Positions 33,987 through 44,900 of a stretch of 64,000 nt of DNA are shown one piece after another. The notes below the pieces were generated by a model that was given only the letters and a program-made list of their open reading frames with translations, was not told where the DNA came from and made no database searches. Position 1 is the first letter of the stretch. Each line of letters begins with the position of its first letter. This stretch comes from Rugalucina vietnamica (lineage: Eukaryota; Mollusca; Bivalvia; Lucinida; Lucinidae): assembly GCA_964017185.1 (NCBI GenBank), contig OZ024872.1, positions 46,524,188 through 46,588,187 of the forward strand, in the 5' to 3' direction. Both the position numbers and the translations under genes were made by a program.

Positions 33987-34126
33987 GATCAACCATGGTT
34001 TGTTTCAGTGTTCAAACATTCGCTGGATCACTCGGAAGGTGTTTGAACACGCGGCCTGCGGCCTTGTGTTCAAACACCTTCCTCGTGATCCATCGAATGT
34101 TTGAACACTGAAAACCATGGTTGATC
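33987..34126. repeat. 140-bp palindrome of element D
   Basis: GATCAACCATGGTTTGTTTC pairs with AAAACCATGGTTGATC. The inner arms GTGTTTGAACACGCGGCC / GGCCTTGTGTTCAAACAC meet at 34,056. Confidence 0.9.
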
Positions 34127-34179
34127 CCTATATTAATACAATGCTCAATGCATTTTAATACAGCTTAATGTATATTTTA

Positions 34180-34735
34180 TATTTACACCGTTTCCGGTTC
34201 TAATTGTTTTATGTTTTGTTATTTAATATAATTCATTTTTGTGGTGTTTGCACATCTTTTGTACGTTTTTCATATATTCAGTGGTCCAGATAGCTAAATG
34301 GCCACCTATTAGGAAATAACTGCTCACTCGGCTTACGGTACCTTCTCTTAGTATTGGAAGGTACAAGTAAGCAAAGATCAGGAAGACGCGTCACAATCAG
34401 GTACTTATACCATGAAAACATTTAGTAAGCCGAATGAGCAGCTATTTTCCCAATAGGTCGCCACTCAGTTACCTAAACTTAACTAAAATTATGAAAACAT
34501 ACATAAGGCGCCAACAGCACAACAATTTAAACACCAAGACATAAAACAAAAAGAACCACCACAGAAGTATCGCCTTGGAACGATCAGTAACACAAAGTTA
34601 CTGGCGGGCTTAAACCGTTTTTACATGACCATAACCTCACCCTCAGCTTCTGCAATGGTTCATAACATTGGAACCTGATTGTTAATTTTTCCCACCTCGA
34701 TTTTGGAGTGGGGTTGTCGTTCTTATTGCGTCGTT
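34180..34735. mobile_element. Mirrored cluster of family F tails
   Basis: Right-arm counterpart of 25,098-25,640, with tails in alternating orientation: 34,180-34,355 plus, 34,360-34,670 minus, 34,672-34,735 plus. The middle copy here is longer than its left counterpart. Confidence 0.6.
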
Positions 34736-34910
34736 TCCTAGTCGTTGCTTTCTTTTACATTTTAAACTTTTATCATGTAATAAAATATGACAACAAATTG
34801 CAATGTAATGGTATTTCGTGGTTGGTTGAAAAACAAATGCATTCAATCATATAGTGTTATTTACATTTCTGATGCAAGGTTTTAATGAATTTATATAACT
34901 TAAATGCGAT

Positions 34911-35227
34911 TCATAGTTCCATGTACAACATCGTGACGCGACGTAACATGGTCAAACTTGACGTCATAAAACAATAGCTCTCATCAATGTGATTGCACGT
35001 TGGAAACGGCATGAAGCCATCGATGCCGTTCCGCTGTTTGAACATACACACTGTGTTCGCCTTGATAATTATTTCAACAAGCGATAAAGAGAAAGGAATG
35101 CAAATATAAGCAATAAGTTTCATGTCTAAGGTTCATGGAGCTATGAACTACATCGGGTCGGTGGCAAAGTTTACACGAACCCCTTCTGGGTTCATTCACT
35201 TTGCACGCGACCGCTCCATGAACTACA
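34911..35227 (+). mobile_element. Element P, right copy with damaged palindrome
   Basis: ATAGTTCCATGTACAAC to CGCTCCATGAACTACAG. It keeps TGACGTCATAAAAC. One arm of the palindrome has lost about 15 bases compared with 24,578-24,690, so its stem is incomplete. Confidence 0.6.
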
Positions 35228-35534
35228 GAAAAATGAAAGGCATTTCTTCAATGGACTTCGAAGCTGTTGGCATCAACCTTTATACTGACGTCATAATTTC
35301 GGAATTCGTTGACATAACATTACGGCTGGACAATAAATGGCCTAGAAATTCTGTTGTCTGCGAACATCAATATGCAGGAAGACCCACTAAACATAACTCT
35401 GGAAACAGGCATAGATAGAGAGATCCTAGAGACTATTAAATGGCCTATTTGTATGTAATTGCTCAACCTAATGTCAACTGTGTGCCATTAGTATAGTGCT
35501 GGTGGGTACCATTTGCCGTTTAATACCAATTTGA

Positions 35535-36104
35535 TGATTGCTGCTTTCGGAACCAGAATTTTATGGTGACTTGGTTTACAAATTTAAGGAACTCATAGGA
35601 AGTAATGATTTTTCTTTTCAGTTTAGAAAAATCATAACACGTTACAGACATATAGGTTATAACTTGAATGTTCTGCGACAGTCTGCATGCTTAGTTTTTA
35701 ACCCAATCATGGTTGATAACTATACTGCCTTCTTTAATTGCACGCCGGTGGGTCGGGCGTCAGACTCTATGATGGCCCAAACCTAAAGCTATTAATTTTA
35801 GTTGGTTGGGGCCGGAGCTTCTTGTCTGTTGCTTTGCCCACCGGGGTCCAACTGGTGTTTTTCTTTTGATCCGGAGTTAGTAAGTTATTCGGCGCCCAGT
35901 GATCTCCATCGTCGGGCAGCTTACTGAATCTGTGAGTCCTGGTTTTTGATTCATCAGGATGTTTATCTTGATTTATTTGTTTGTTCTTGATGATTCATTG
36001 ACTAGTTAGAGATTCACCACGAGGATCGAAGAACTAGCTAAATGTTATGAACCACTGCGGAGGCTGAGGGTGAGGTTATGGCCATGTAAAATCGATTTAA
36101 GCCC
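35535..36104 (+). mobile_element. Retroelement remnant, right-arm copy
   Basis: Coding end (35,538-35,786) and the first part of the family F tail, cut at 36,104 by the duplication breakpoint. It is the inverted copy of 23,699-24,268. Confidence 0.75.
35538..35786 (+). pseudogene. Retroelement polymerase C-terminus, right-arm copy
   Basis: It reads SEPEFYGDLVYKF, IITRYRHIGYNLNVLRQSAC and NCTPVGRASDSMMAQT before a stop. The protein is identical to that of the left-arm copy (24,262-24,017, minus strand). It is 5'-truncated and lacks catalytic motifs. A Penelope-like origin is inferred from memory of similar bivalve proteins. Confidence 0.55.
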
Positions 36105-36142
36105 AATGTGGAATTCTTAAATTTCCATTATTTGTAAAACGT
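36105..36142 (+). repeat. 38-bp direct repeat, right copy
   Basis: It repeats 30,154-30,191 exactly (AATGTGGAATTC...TTGTAAAACGT) and then continues into block f as in the undisturbed units at 41,490 and 48,600. Confidence 0.9.
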
Positions 36143-36399
36143 GCTGCTTATTCAAATGTTTCATGGTAATAAATTGTCTGCAGTTGCCGCCATTGTTGAA
36201 CACTATGCTTTCTTTGTAGTTGACACTCAGTATGCACTTAGCGTGTTACTTGAAATGAGATAGAAAGCAAAGAATATCATTGTGCTTATTATTAGTCTAA
36301 TATTCTAAATGTATTAAAGCAAAATGCATTTTCCAGAAATCAGAGCTACATGTACTTGCATCGATGAGGGTGTAATCATCATTTATAATCATTCTCCTG

Positions 36400-37045
36400 G
36401 ATATGCTCTCCTTCCCGCCGAGTATCTTTGGGTCGAGGTTTTGGCTTTATTTGCAGCAACATTTTGTAATACATGTGTTAGCCAGTCGAGATCTTGGTTT
36501 ATTTTTTATTCTAATCTGTTTTTAATAATCACTAATACATTTTCGCTGTACTGATAGAAATGGTTATTTCGCTGTCCTAGTAAAAATGGTTTGATTAATG
36601 ATAATGATAATCGCCGTATTTCTGGTGTATGTGGTTGGGATTTTAACTTAATTACATCAAAAGTTTTTGTTTCATGTGTTCGCAAGTTGAACACTATTTT
36701 TGTTTTTATTTAATTTTCTTTCTTTATGAATTCGAGGATGTCCCCAGAAAAATAGTTTTCGGCGTTGTCCCAAGAAAAACGATAATCGATGTCCCAGGAA
36801 AAGTGGTTTATCTTCATTATACTACTGTTTATTGTGCCTTTCTCTCTGTCGTGCCCGTTGCATTTCGTTCCTGTTGAAACTTAGCCGGATGAATACCTTG
36901 TTGGGAAAGAGCTAGTCATTCTGCTCTTCCAGTGTGTTGTCGGAAAAATGTTTTGTTGTGTTTTATGTATTTTCTTTCCCAGCTGGTGTCTGTGTTGGGA
37001 CTTTAAATTTAATTGCATCGATTCCTGATCCCTCTATTCTTACTT
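36400..37045 (+). mobile_element. About 0.65-kb insertion within block f of unit A
   Basis: Unit B reads CCCCTGGATACTTTCGATTG without a break (41,768), while unit A has about 646 bp between CCTGGATA and CTTCCGATTGC. The insert contains several TGTCCCAGAAAA-like motifs. It was already present when the inverted copy was made, because 30,421-30,998 contains it. No terminal repeats were seen, so its class is unknown. Confidence 0.5.
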
Positions 37046-37129
37046 CCGATTGCACATATGTTCCTACTGCATAACAGCATATACAAATTTAAAGATGGAC
37101 ATACTGTCACATTGTATGTTGAGTACTTT

Positions 37130-38410
37130 CACTGGAAAATATATGTAGTTATTTGGACATTTCCATGTAACAAAATATCCATTACACTGTTTCTAAGGTT
37201 AACGAATTACCATTACTTAACAAACCGATGACAACTATATTAGGGATACCTAATCTTGTTTACATGACCGTTTCATTCGTAACCGTGAGGCATGGGGGTC
37301 AAAATGTAAAAAGAGTCCGCTGGTTGCATGCTATGAACTTGCTCGTTTGCTGTGTTTCGTGTCTGTAACAAGTCTTTTATCGTAATACATTCTTTAGTTT
37401 CTGGGATGTCATGAACAGTTTAAAGAAGCAATATCGGTGATGATTCTAAACGTATTCAGCAACAGTTGTCATAATGATAAACTAATACTCCGAATTGGAT
37501 TTCCTGCAAGTAGTTTTCAGACATGTTCTTATCAGCTATGGTTTATTAAATATTCTACAAATCAATGTTTCTTTCCTTAGGTTGTAAGTATCTTATCAGC
37601 TATGGTTTATCAAATATTCTACAAATTTTCTTGTTTTTTCCCCAAGTTTCGGAACATCAACGTTTGTATACTCCATCATCGATGTATGTAAACGGTTTCT
37701 GATAGCTGCATCATTCAAACTCTTAGACTAGTGAAATCCAGTGAAGGTATACTGCATTTTGAGTTTAACAAAGCAGTTATCAGCAATTTGGATAAAACGG
37801 CAAATGTTCCAGGATTGCATTTATGATAAGGCGAGAAGTTATATCCAAATGACCAGTTATATAGTTTCTACGAGCTCTTCTGTTTATGCCTGTGTCCAGA
37901 ATGATAACTAATGGGTCTTTCGTATTGGTATTTGCAGACAATAGGAAATAACAATTTAAACTTAGATCCTTTAAGAGCAGTGAGCATATTAATGAGAAAA
38001 GGGGTAGGTCATACCACGGTTTCGGCTACTCAAGCTTCATCAGTGACCCTTTAGATTTGGCAATATGGAGCCAAAGAGAATTACTGTAAATTTGCAATTT
38101 TCAAGAGGGCAGTCAACACAAAGACTAGTATTATCCGAATGGGGCCAAATACATCAAACATTGGTTAGAAAATGAATCTAACCCGAACTGGCGATATTGT
38201 TATGTTGAAGAATGTGCAAAATAGCAATGGTCAATCTCCTTAGTGATAAAAAAATGGATAGCCAAACAGACCAAAATGTACTTACTGAATGAAATTACGA
38301 ATAGAGAGACCAGCAATCGTTGCAATCAAATTTAAAGTACCAACATAGACACCAAACATTCGCTTGTTCTGCTGCTCCCATTGAATAAGCATTAAGCAAC
38401 ATCTTTAAGG
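37130..38410 (+). repeat. Blocks h, i and j of unit A
   Basis: TGTTTCTAAGGTTAACGAAT (h), GTTCTTATCAGCTATGGTTT (i, with a local duplication of TTATCAGCTATGGTTTAT at about 37,590) and ACATCAACGTTTGTATACTC (j) match the corresponding blocks of units B, C and, for j, 61,950. Confidence 0.75.
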
Positions 38411-38442
38411 TTTTGATTTATTTTTGTTCAAACTTTTAAATA

Positions 38443-38447
<5 letters not shown>

Positions 38448-38523
<76 letters not shown>
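38448..38523. repeat. (AT)n microsatellite
   Basis: About 75 bp of AT dinucleotides with one AA interruption. Confidence 0.95.
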
Positions 38524-38526
<3 letters not shown>

Positions 38527-38874
38527 ATTTAAGTGAAAGAGAATTATAATTAAATGCATGCGTACAGTGTGTATGCAGACAAAAAAGATATTCTCTGTTC
38601 TGTCCGCCTGTCCTTAAGAAGCTAATGGATCAGATTTTTTGTAATTGATGAGTTAATCATCATTTATATATACTTGTCACATTAAGACCGAAAACAAATG
38701 GGAAAACGATGGCAAATTGTATGGGAAATTTATCATTGTAGAATTTGAAACCCATGAGAATAAAAGAGGATGTTTGTACTTGAAGAATTTCGTTAGCGCA
38801 TCTAAACAGCAACGTCTGATAATCAAATGTGAAAGGTTGTATATTTGTTCCCTTATCATGGGTATTGCATTTTT

Positions 38875-39812
38875 TATATACACATAGGAATAAGTTAGGG
38901 AACACTTTTAGCACCTGCGTAAAGTTTTAAAATATCTATTTTCCTTTCTTCTGGCGATACTGAAATTTTAATCACATATATTTCATACTTTGGCCTAGCT
39001 ACAGACCAATTTATGGAAATTCACAACATTTTGTCTTTGTGCTACGGAGGATACAATATGCCATAAGTGAAAAACTCCACTTTTACTGAATACAAGTTTG
39101 CCTTTTTGCTTCTGCACTCCACAAAACTCAATTTTTGAAAGCAAAACAGGACTAAAATGTTGAATCTGATCGTTCTGAATGAATACACGACTTCGGACCT
39201 TAAACTTCATGCTTAATCTCAAAACCAACTAATCATACAAAATCTTCAGTTTGCATTGATTTTTATGGAAAGCAAAATTCTTGGAAATTTTGCAAATAAA
39301 GCCGTAAAAGAATAATTCCTCTAGGACACTATAACCAGAACGTGCATGCTAAGATTCCTAAAGGGTCATATCGAATATCTGGCCTAACATTTACAACCTG
39401 CAAAATGTATACCCAAAGAACAAAACGTGATAATGAAACCTACCCCCGGAAAACTATGGACCTACCGCCGACAGTCGGTCAGAAACTAAAGAATTTATAA
39501 TCAAAGTTCAACAAGCAATGTCTCAGCTTTATGCTTACGAAAAATTACGACAATGTGAGTTCAAATAATGAAGTTATCGTAAAGACTAGCAGTGCGTTTC
39601 TTAAATTTAGCAAACATTTTTGAATAAAAGATGGCCGTTCTCCGCCGCAGTTTTTGTTTGATACTAACCATTTTCACATAGAAGCAACTTTGGATACTAC
39701 AGATTTTGAGAACTTATCAAAAAAATTCATAATTTTTACAAAGAAAGATCATAGTCTAAAGTTGGTGGTCACATTATTACAGGTGTTCCCTAACTTATTT
39801 CCATGTGTATAT
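38875..39812 (-). mobile_element. Element I, copy 2
   Basis: ACACATAGGAATAAGTTAGG to AACTTATTTCCATGTGTATA, inverted with respect to 8,513-9,434. It is flanked by TATA on both sides and inserted between blocks a and b of unit B. It encodes a 16-codon frame from AAGATGGCCGTTCTCCGCCG at about 39,630, also present in altered form in copy 1. Confidence 0.8.
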
Positions 39813-40629
39813 GTATAAAATCCTGTTTAAATAAGTGTATAGCATACATCATTGTTTGATCACAACATCAAGAATGATTTCTAATGCATGTGATAAACAA
39901 AATATCATGCACGCGTGAATAACAAACGCAGTACTGTTTCCTGCGAATGATTTAACTGATTACATCACGCTAATAAAGTTTTGTGCGAGTGCATTAACGC
40001 TTATCATGTTCATTAATCGAACGAAATCCAGATAATGGCGTCCGTGTGCAATTTTAGCATGCAAAAACTGGTTAAACCATGTTTTCTAATTAACCAGGCT
40101 CCTTACTGAGTGCATTGATTGGAAAATAATAAATAATCAATCCAGGAACAGGTAAAATTTAAATCAAATATCCCGCTTTAGCCTGACTCCAGACTTTGAG
40201 TTTTAGCAAAGGCGAATTATTCCTACTTGACTCTTACTTGACCCTTTTTCTGATAATATTATCCCTACTAGTCAGAAACTCAGTTACTGTTGGGCCAGGT
40301 AGAATTTTTTGCCACTCAGTATTTTTTCTTTTGATTTAGTAAAACAAACGGTAACGTTTGGGGCCAGTCTAATCCCGCCTCAAAACATGACAGGTCTATT
40401 ATACTATATCTCAGTTATGAATGAATTGCACCCTTAAACTATTTATTATATTTTAAGTCATGAAATTAGCAAAACTATTCATTTATATAACATATATTTA
40501 AAAAGAAGTTATATTACACATGTGCAAATATAACATTTTGGATAACCTCTGCATTTTCCATTTACATACGGCACACCACGTCAGAACTTCAAACTGCTAT
40601 AGCTTCCTTATGTGAACGGGCACATAAAA

Positions 40630-41010
40630 AGGTAAAAATAGACACCGATCAGAAAATGGTGCAATCAGAAAGAACTACTCCCTCCAAAGCAGGTGGGAAA
40701 AACTAAATTGACAATCAGGTACTTATACTAAGAGAACACGTCGTAAACCGAGTGAGCAGGTATATGAGGCCAATCGTTTATTTAACAAACTGTGTGAAAA
40801 CGTTTTTCAAATGCAAACAGCAGAAAAAAAATCAACACCAAAACATACGACAACCAGAACCACAGCAGAAGTAAAGCCTTGGTACGAACAGTAATAAAAC
40901 TACTGGGAATCTTAAAAAGGTTTGGTTTTGCAGGGCCCTAACCTCACACTCCACTTCTGCAGTGGTTCACAAAATTTAGTTAGTTGTACGGCCCTCGTGG
41001 TGATTAATCA
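40630..41010 (-). mobile_element. Family F retroelement 3' tail in unit B
   Basis: AGGTAAAAATAGACACCGAT, a shortened hairpin, AACCGAGTGAGCAGG and CCTAACCTCACACTCCACTT. It is more diverged than the copies in the arms. Confidence 0.65.
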
Positions 41011-41264
41011 TAAAATATGCTTCAAACCATCCAAGCATATAACCGTCCAAGTTAACCAACTAGGGCTCATACATGTATATATGGATGGTTTGTGACTAAA
41101 CTATTTTCCTGGATATTATTGTAATAAGTGTTAAAATAAAACCTAGTATTTGGCAATTCAATATTACGCATTTGACGTTGATTGTATGTTATATTGACCA
41201 TTTCATAATATATTTCCAGTTTTAACAAAATGACATTTTGATTTATTTTCGTCGAGATGTAAGC

Positions 41265-42000
41265 AAAGCCCACGCTCTTAAGTCATCTATTACTTGACGC
41301 ATCTTGATCGCGACGGAAGAGCTTTAGATTACCTCAGACATCTAAACAGAAAACTAGGGATTGTTATCGCCAGTATTCAATTTGATTTATACGTGCTTTG
41401 CCAGCTAATGCTATCATCCGGAGACACCTAAAACGTAAAAAAAAATACGCTACACCATGTCTGTAGATGTAGCAAGACACAATGTGGAATTCTTAAATTT
41501 CCATTATTTGTAAAACGTAATTTATTCAAAAGTTTCATGGTTATAAATTGTCTGCTGTTGTTGCCATTGTTGAACACTATGCTTTCTTTGCAGTTGACAC
41601 TCAGTGTGCCCTTTGCGTGTTACTTAAAATGAGACAGAAAGCAAAGAATACCATTGCGCTTATTATTAGTCTAATATTCTTAGATAATGTACTAAAGCAA
41701 AATGCATTTTCCAGAAATCAGAGCTACTTGCATCAATGAAGATGTAATCATTATTAATAATCATTCCCCTGGATACTTTCGATTGCACATTTGTTGCTAC
41801 TGCATAACAGCATATACAAATACAAAAATGGACATACTGTCACATTGTAAAAAGCCTCAGCTGTTGAGTACTTTTTCACTTATTTGATTTGTGTGAGTAA
41901 TATAGTGCTTACGTCGGAAAATGAGGCGACTCATCATTATTCATGATTTTTACATTCTTCTAGTGAGTTACAATAATTACCGAATGGCTGAAACGATTCT
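41265..42000 (+). repeat. Blocks e and f of unit B, uninterrupted junction
   Basis: It runs from GACGCATCTTGATCGCGACG through AATGTGGAATTC...TTGTAAAACGT directly into GTTTCATGGTTATAAATTGT and TGACACTCAGTGTGCCCTTT. This is the undisturbed form of the site that received the inverted insertion in unit A. Confidence 0.8.
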
Positions 42001-42028
42001 TTTCAAATTAATATGCCTGAAAAATATA

Positions 42029-42265
42029 TGAGCCTCGACGCGAGAAAACCGGTCTTCGGGGTTTCCGACCAGGTCCGACACAAACCGGCCTGTACAAGCT
42101 CAGAAAAGAGCTAGAAGCTTGAAATTTCGGATTTAAGTAGAAGAGGAATTGTACTATCCGAGTGGCGAAAACAAAGGCGCTGATCAGCTTCGCGGTTACC
42201 GCGAAGCTGATCTGCGCCTTTGTTTTCGCATAGGCAAAAATCCGGTTTTGTCACGATGCGGCTCA
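42029..42265 (-). mobile_element. Family A MITE, subfamily 2
   Basis: The ends differ from the main family: TGAGCCTCGACGCGAGAAAA and ...GTTTTGTCACGATGCGGCTCA, with CCGGTCTTCGGGG / AAAATCCGG in place of CCAACAAT. The internal hairpin and body are the same. Confidence 0.85.
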
Positions 42266-42274
42266 TATGTAGAA

Positions 42275-43150
42275 TTTGGACATTTCCATGTAAAGAAATA
42301 TTCATGACACTGTTTCTAAGGTTAACGAATTACCATTACTTAACAAACCGATGACAACTATATTAGGGATACCTAATCTTGTTTACATGACTGTGTTCAT
42401 TCGTAACTGTGAGGCATGGGGGTCAAAATGTAAAAAGAGTCCGCTGGAAGCATGCTATGAATGTTTCATTCATTTTCACTGCTAAATAAAACAAATTGAT
42501 AGAAATATGTCCCCTATATTTGTATGACCAACAAGATCGGTTTCCGTAGGCATATATTATAGAATAATTGTGTGTGTTATATGGATGAGTTCATTTAGCA
42601 TAAAATGAAATATATAACTAGCGTCATAGATAAGGCATGTTTCACTTTTTTTTTCTTTTGAAATTATTTGCGTCAACATTAAGTCGTCGTCTCTCATTTT
42701 CTGTTTGTTCTTTTCCTTGCTCGTTTGCTGTGTTTCGTGTCTTTAACAGGTCGTTTATCGTAACACATTCTTAAGTTTCTGGGTTTCATGAACAGTTTAA
42801 AAAAGCAATATCGGTGATGATTCTAAACATATTCAGCAACAGTTGTCGCAATGATAAACTAATACTCCGAATTGGATTTCCTACAAGTAGTTTTCAGACA
42901 CGTTCTTATCAGCTATGTTTTATTAAATATTCTACAAATCAATGTTTCTTCCCTTCTGTTGTAAGTATCTCGGTTGCTGGTTTGTGTCTCTTCTCAAGGA
43001 TTTGCAAATTACCTCTACAACTTGTCCGGCGAAGTGTGAATTTTCCAAACGAATTTTGTATCGTTGAGACTACCGAGCGCTTCATATATGAATGTATTAA
43101 TATGTATTATTCTCATGGTGCTTACAGAAGGGTGAAACTGAAAGAATAAA
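42275..43150 (+). repeat. Blocks h and i of unit B
   Basis: TGTTTCTAAGGTTAACGAAT, GGCATGGGGGTCAAAATGTA (h) and GATTCTAAACATATTCAGCA, CCGAATTGGATTTCCTACAA (i). A 111-codon frame (42,814-43,149) spans block i. The same stretch carries a stop in unit A and is broken in unit C, which argues against function. Confidence 0.7.
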
Positions 43151-44166
43151 TAATTTGAATTTGAATTTTAAATGATCGAAAAATTATTCAATATTGAATT
43201 GAACTGAAGTCAGTTGAACATCAAATTCGACCTTATGTTGATTTGTTACATTCTGTATTTCGATGACATCAGATGAGCTTTGATTGACGGATTGGATTTT
43301 TATTTTATTTTAATTTATTTGTTTTGAAAGTGGTATCAAAATAAATGCTATGGTCATGTACCACGACGGAGTTAAAATAAAATATACAATTCAGAAATAA
43401 TATCGTCATTGTTTGATATGTTATGGTCATGCTGAGCATATGCTGATAAAGTCTAGCTCATCTTTTCCTAACGGACTTCAATACTACTTTGATTTCCAAT
43501 TGATTTTGAAAATTTTCTGAAGCTGATGGTCGTTCTATAAATTCCCTGATTAGCTCAGCAGAAATGTTTTCGTACAACAATATTACCAGTTAATGTGGGC
43601 GTCAATTGCTGCATTCCCCTAGTCGAGTTTTGTTTTGAGTTTTTGCCTGTAACTAGAACTTTCAAAATATTATTTTCATGTTTCACAGTGGTCACGAAAC
43701 AGTTTTGTATTTGTTTTTATCTATCAAAGTTCGGGTTAAGTTAAAGGGCAAATGAACTTTTTATGTTGTATTATTGTTTCTAACCTTTACACTGCTTGCA
43801 TACAAAGAAGTAAAATCTGTAGCTTACCATTTTTGTCAATGAAAATCGATTGAATTATTAAAAAATTCACTTAGCTTGCGTCAGTTAAGACTTAAAGATA
43901 AACATTCCACTGTTATGTAGATTCTATTTTCGCGTTTTCAATATAAACTGTATCAGATAATAAAGCATAGATTACTCAAACTTTCGTGTGATATATCAAA
44001 CACAACTCTACTGTAAACAGATGACAATGTTCATTTGACCATTCAAAAATGGTATAGTTGACATTTTGTGTGTTTTACTTCCCCTTGGATATTACATGCC
44101 CTGTTCGTATTTATAATCAAGAATATTCTCTTCAGTCATAGTCAACTACGAATACCTATTATCAAA
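43151..44166. other. Unit B sequence without recognised content
   Basis: Part of this recurs in unit C (for example TGCTGAGCATATGCTGATAA at 43,430 and 51,245). No gene was seen. Confidence 0.45.
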
Positions 44167-44402
44167 TGAGCCACCTCATGAGAAAACCAACAATCTGCAT
44201 ATGCGAAAACAAAGACGCAGATCAGCTTCGCGGTAACCGCGAAGCTGATCAGCGCCTTTGTTTTCGCTACTCGGATAGTACAATTCCTCTTCTACTTAAA
44301 TCCGAAATTTCAAGCTTCTAGCTCTTTTCTGTGCTTGTACAGACTGGTTTGTGTCGGACCTGTTCGGAAACCACATTGTTGGTTTTCCCACGAGGCGGCT
44401 CA
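44167..44402 (+). mobile_element. Family A MITE
   Basis: TGAGCCACCTCATGAGAAAA to TTTTCCCACGAGGCGGCTCA with an intact internal hairpin. The minus frame SRLVGKPTMWFPNRSD at 44,296-44,496 is a reading of this element. Confidence 0.9.
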
Positions 44403-44419
44403 AATCATGTTGTTTTTGC

Positions 44420-44900
44420 CCAACTTTAGGAACATCAACGTTAAGTTTGTATATTCCATCATCGACGTATGTAAACGGGCCTGAAATCTGCATCATTCGT
44501 TCTTAATGAAATCTAGGGAAGGCATACTGCATTTTCAGTTCAACAAAGCAGCTATCAACAATTTGGATAAACGGCAAATGTTCCAGGATTGCATTTATGG
44601 TAAGGCGAGAGGTTATATCCAAATGACCAGTTATATAGTATCTACGAGCTCTTCTATATATGCCTGTGTCAATATTATAATTAATGGGTCTTTCGTATTT
44701 TTATTTACAGTCAATAGGATTTCAGGCCTTTTTATATTCCGGCCATATTATTATGTTAATGAATGTGCAAAATAGCAATGGTCAATCTCCTTATCAATGA
44801 TAAAAATGGATAGGATGCCAAACAGACCAAAATGCATTTACTGAATGAAAATACGAATAGAGAGAACAGAAATCGAAGCATTCAAATTTAAAGTCCCAAC
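44420..44900 (+). repeat. Block j of unit B
   Basis: GGAACATCAACGTTAAGTTT, GTATGTAAACGGGCC, AATGAAATCTAGGGAAGGCA and GAATGTGCAAAATAGCAATG correspond to 37,650-38,240 and 61,950-62,340. A plus frame with KSREGILHF occurs in all three, but with frame breaks between copies. Confidence 0.7.

Larger units (their letters stand above)
33698..34138 (+). mobile_element. Element D, promoter-like with a 140-bp terminal palindrome
   Basis: Present only in the right arm; the left arm near 25,665 reads straight through (CTGATC...GGTGCTCAATGCAT reversed). In order it holds an inverted repeat CCCATGTTCAAA / TTTGAACATGGG, two ATTGG (inverted CCAAT) boxes, GACGTCA, GTGACGTGACGTCA, then AAAATGGCCGACG at 33,881, and a 140-bp palindrome ending the element. 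A 24-codon frame opens at the ATG (33,883) and ends at 33,957. No transposase is present. It resembles a captured promoter and first codons, or a MITE with built-in promoter motifs. Confidence 0.65.
31255..36104 (-). repeat. Right arm of large inverted duplication
   Basis: Reverse complement of 23,699-30,191 without element C and with an extra 0.44-kb element at 33,698-34,138. It ends abruptly at 36,104 inside the family F tail (GATTTAAGCCC), where the second 38-bp direct repeat begins. Confidence 0.9.
25790..38600 (+). repeat. 7-kb unit A, enlarged by the inverted duplication
   Basis: Direct copy of the unit defined in unit B. Blocks in order: a (25,790), b (26,095-26,430), c (28,900), e (29,905-30,191), f (36,143), h (37,187), i (37,435), j (37,650). 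The e/f junction is split by the 5.9-kb inverted insertion at 30,192-36,104. Confidence 0.75.

Noticed and set aside
36324-36554. 76-codon frame HFPEIRATC present in three or more places
   Set aside because: The copies in unit A are duplicates of each other by the inverted duplication. Unit B diverges in frame after about 30 codons because the insert is missing.
42814-43149. 111-codon frame in block i
   Set aside because: The corresponding sequence has a stop in unit A and is disrupted in unit C, so there is no sign of selection.
44296-44496. Frame SRLVGKPTMWFPNRSD and similar frames at 1,734-2,032, 31,474-31,906 and 42,111-42,305
   Set aside because: All lie inside family A MITEs and are readings of their termini and hairpin. 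They are broken differently in each copy.
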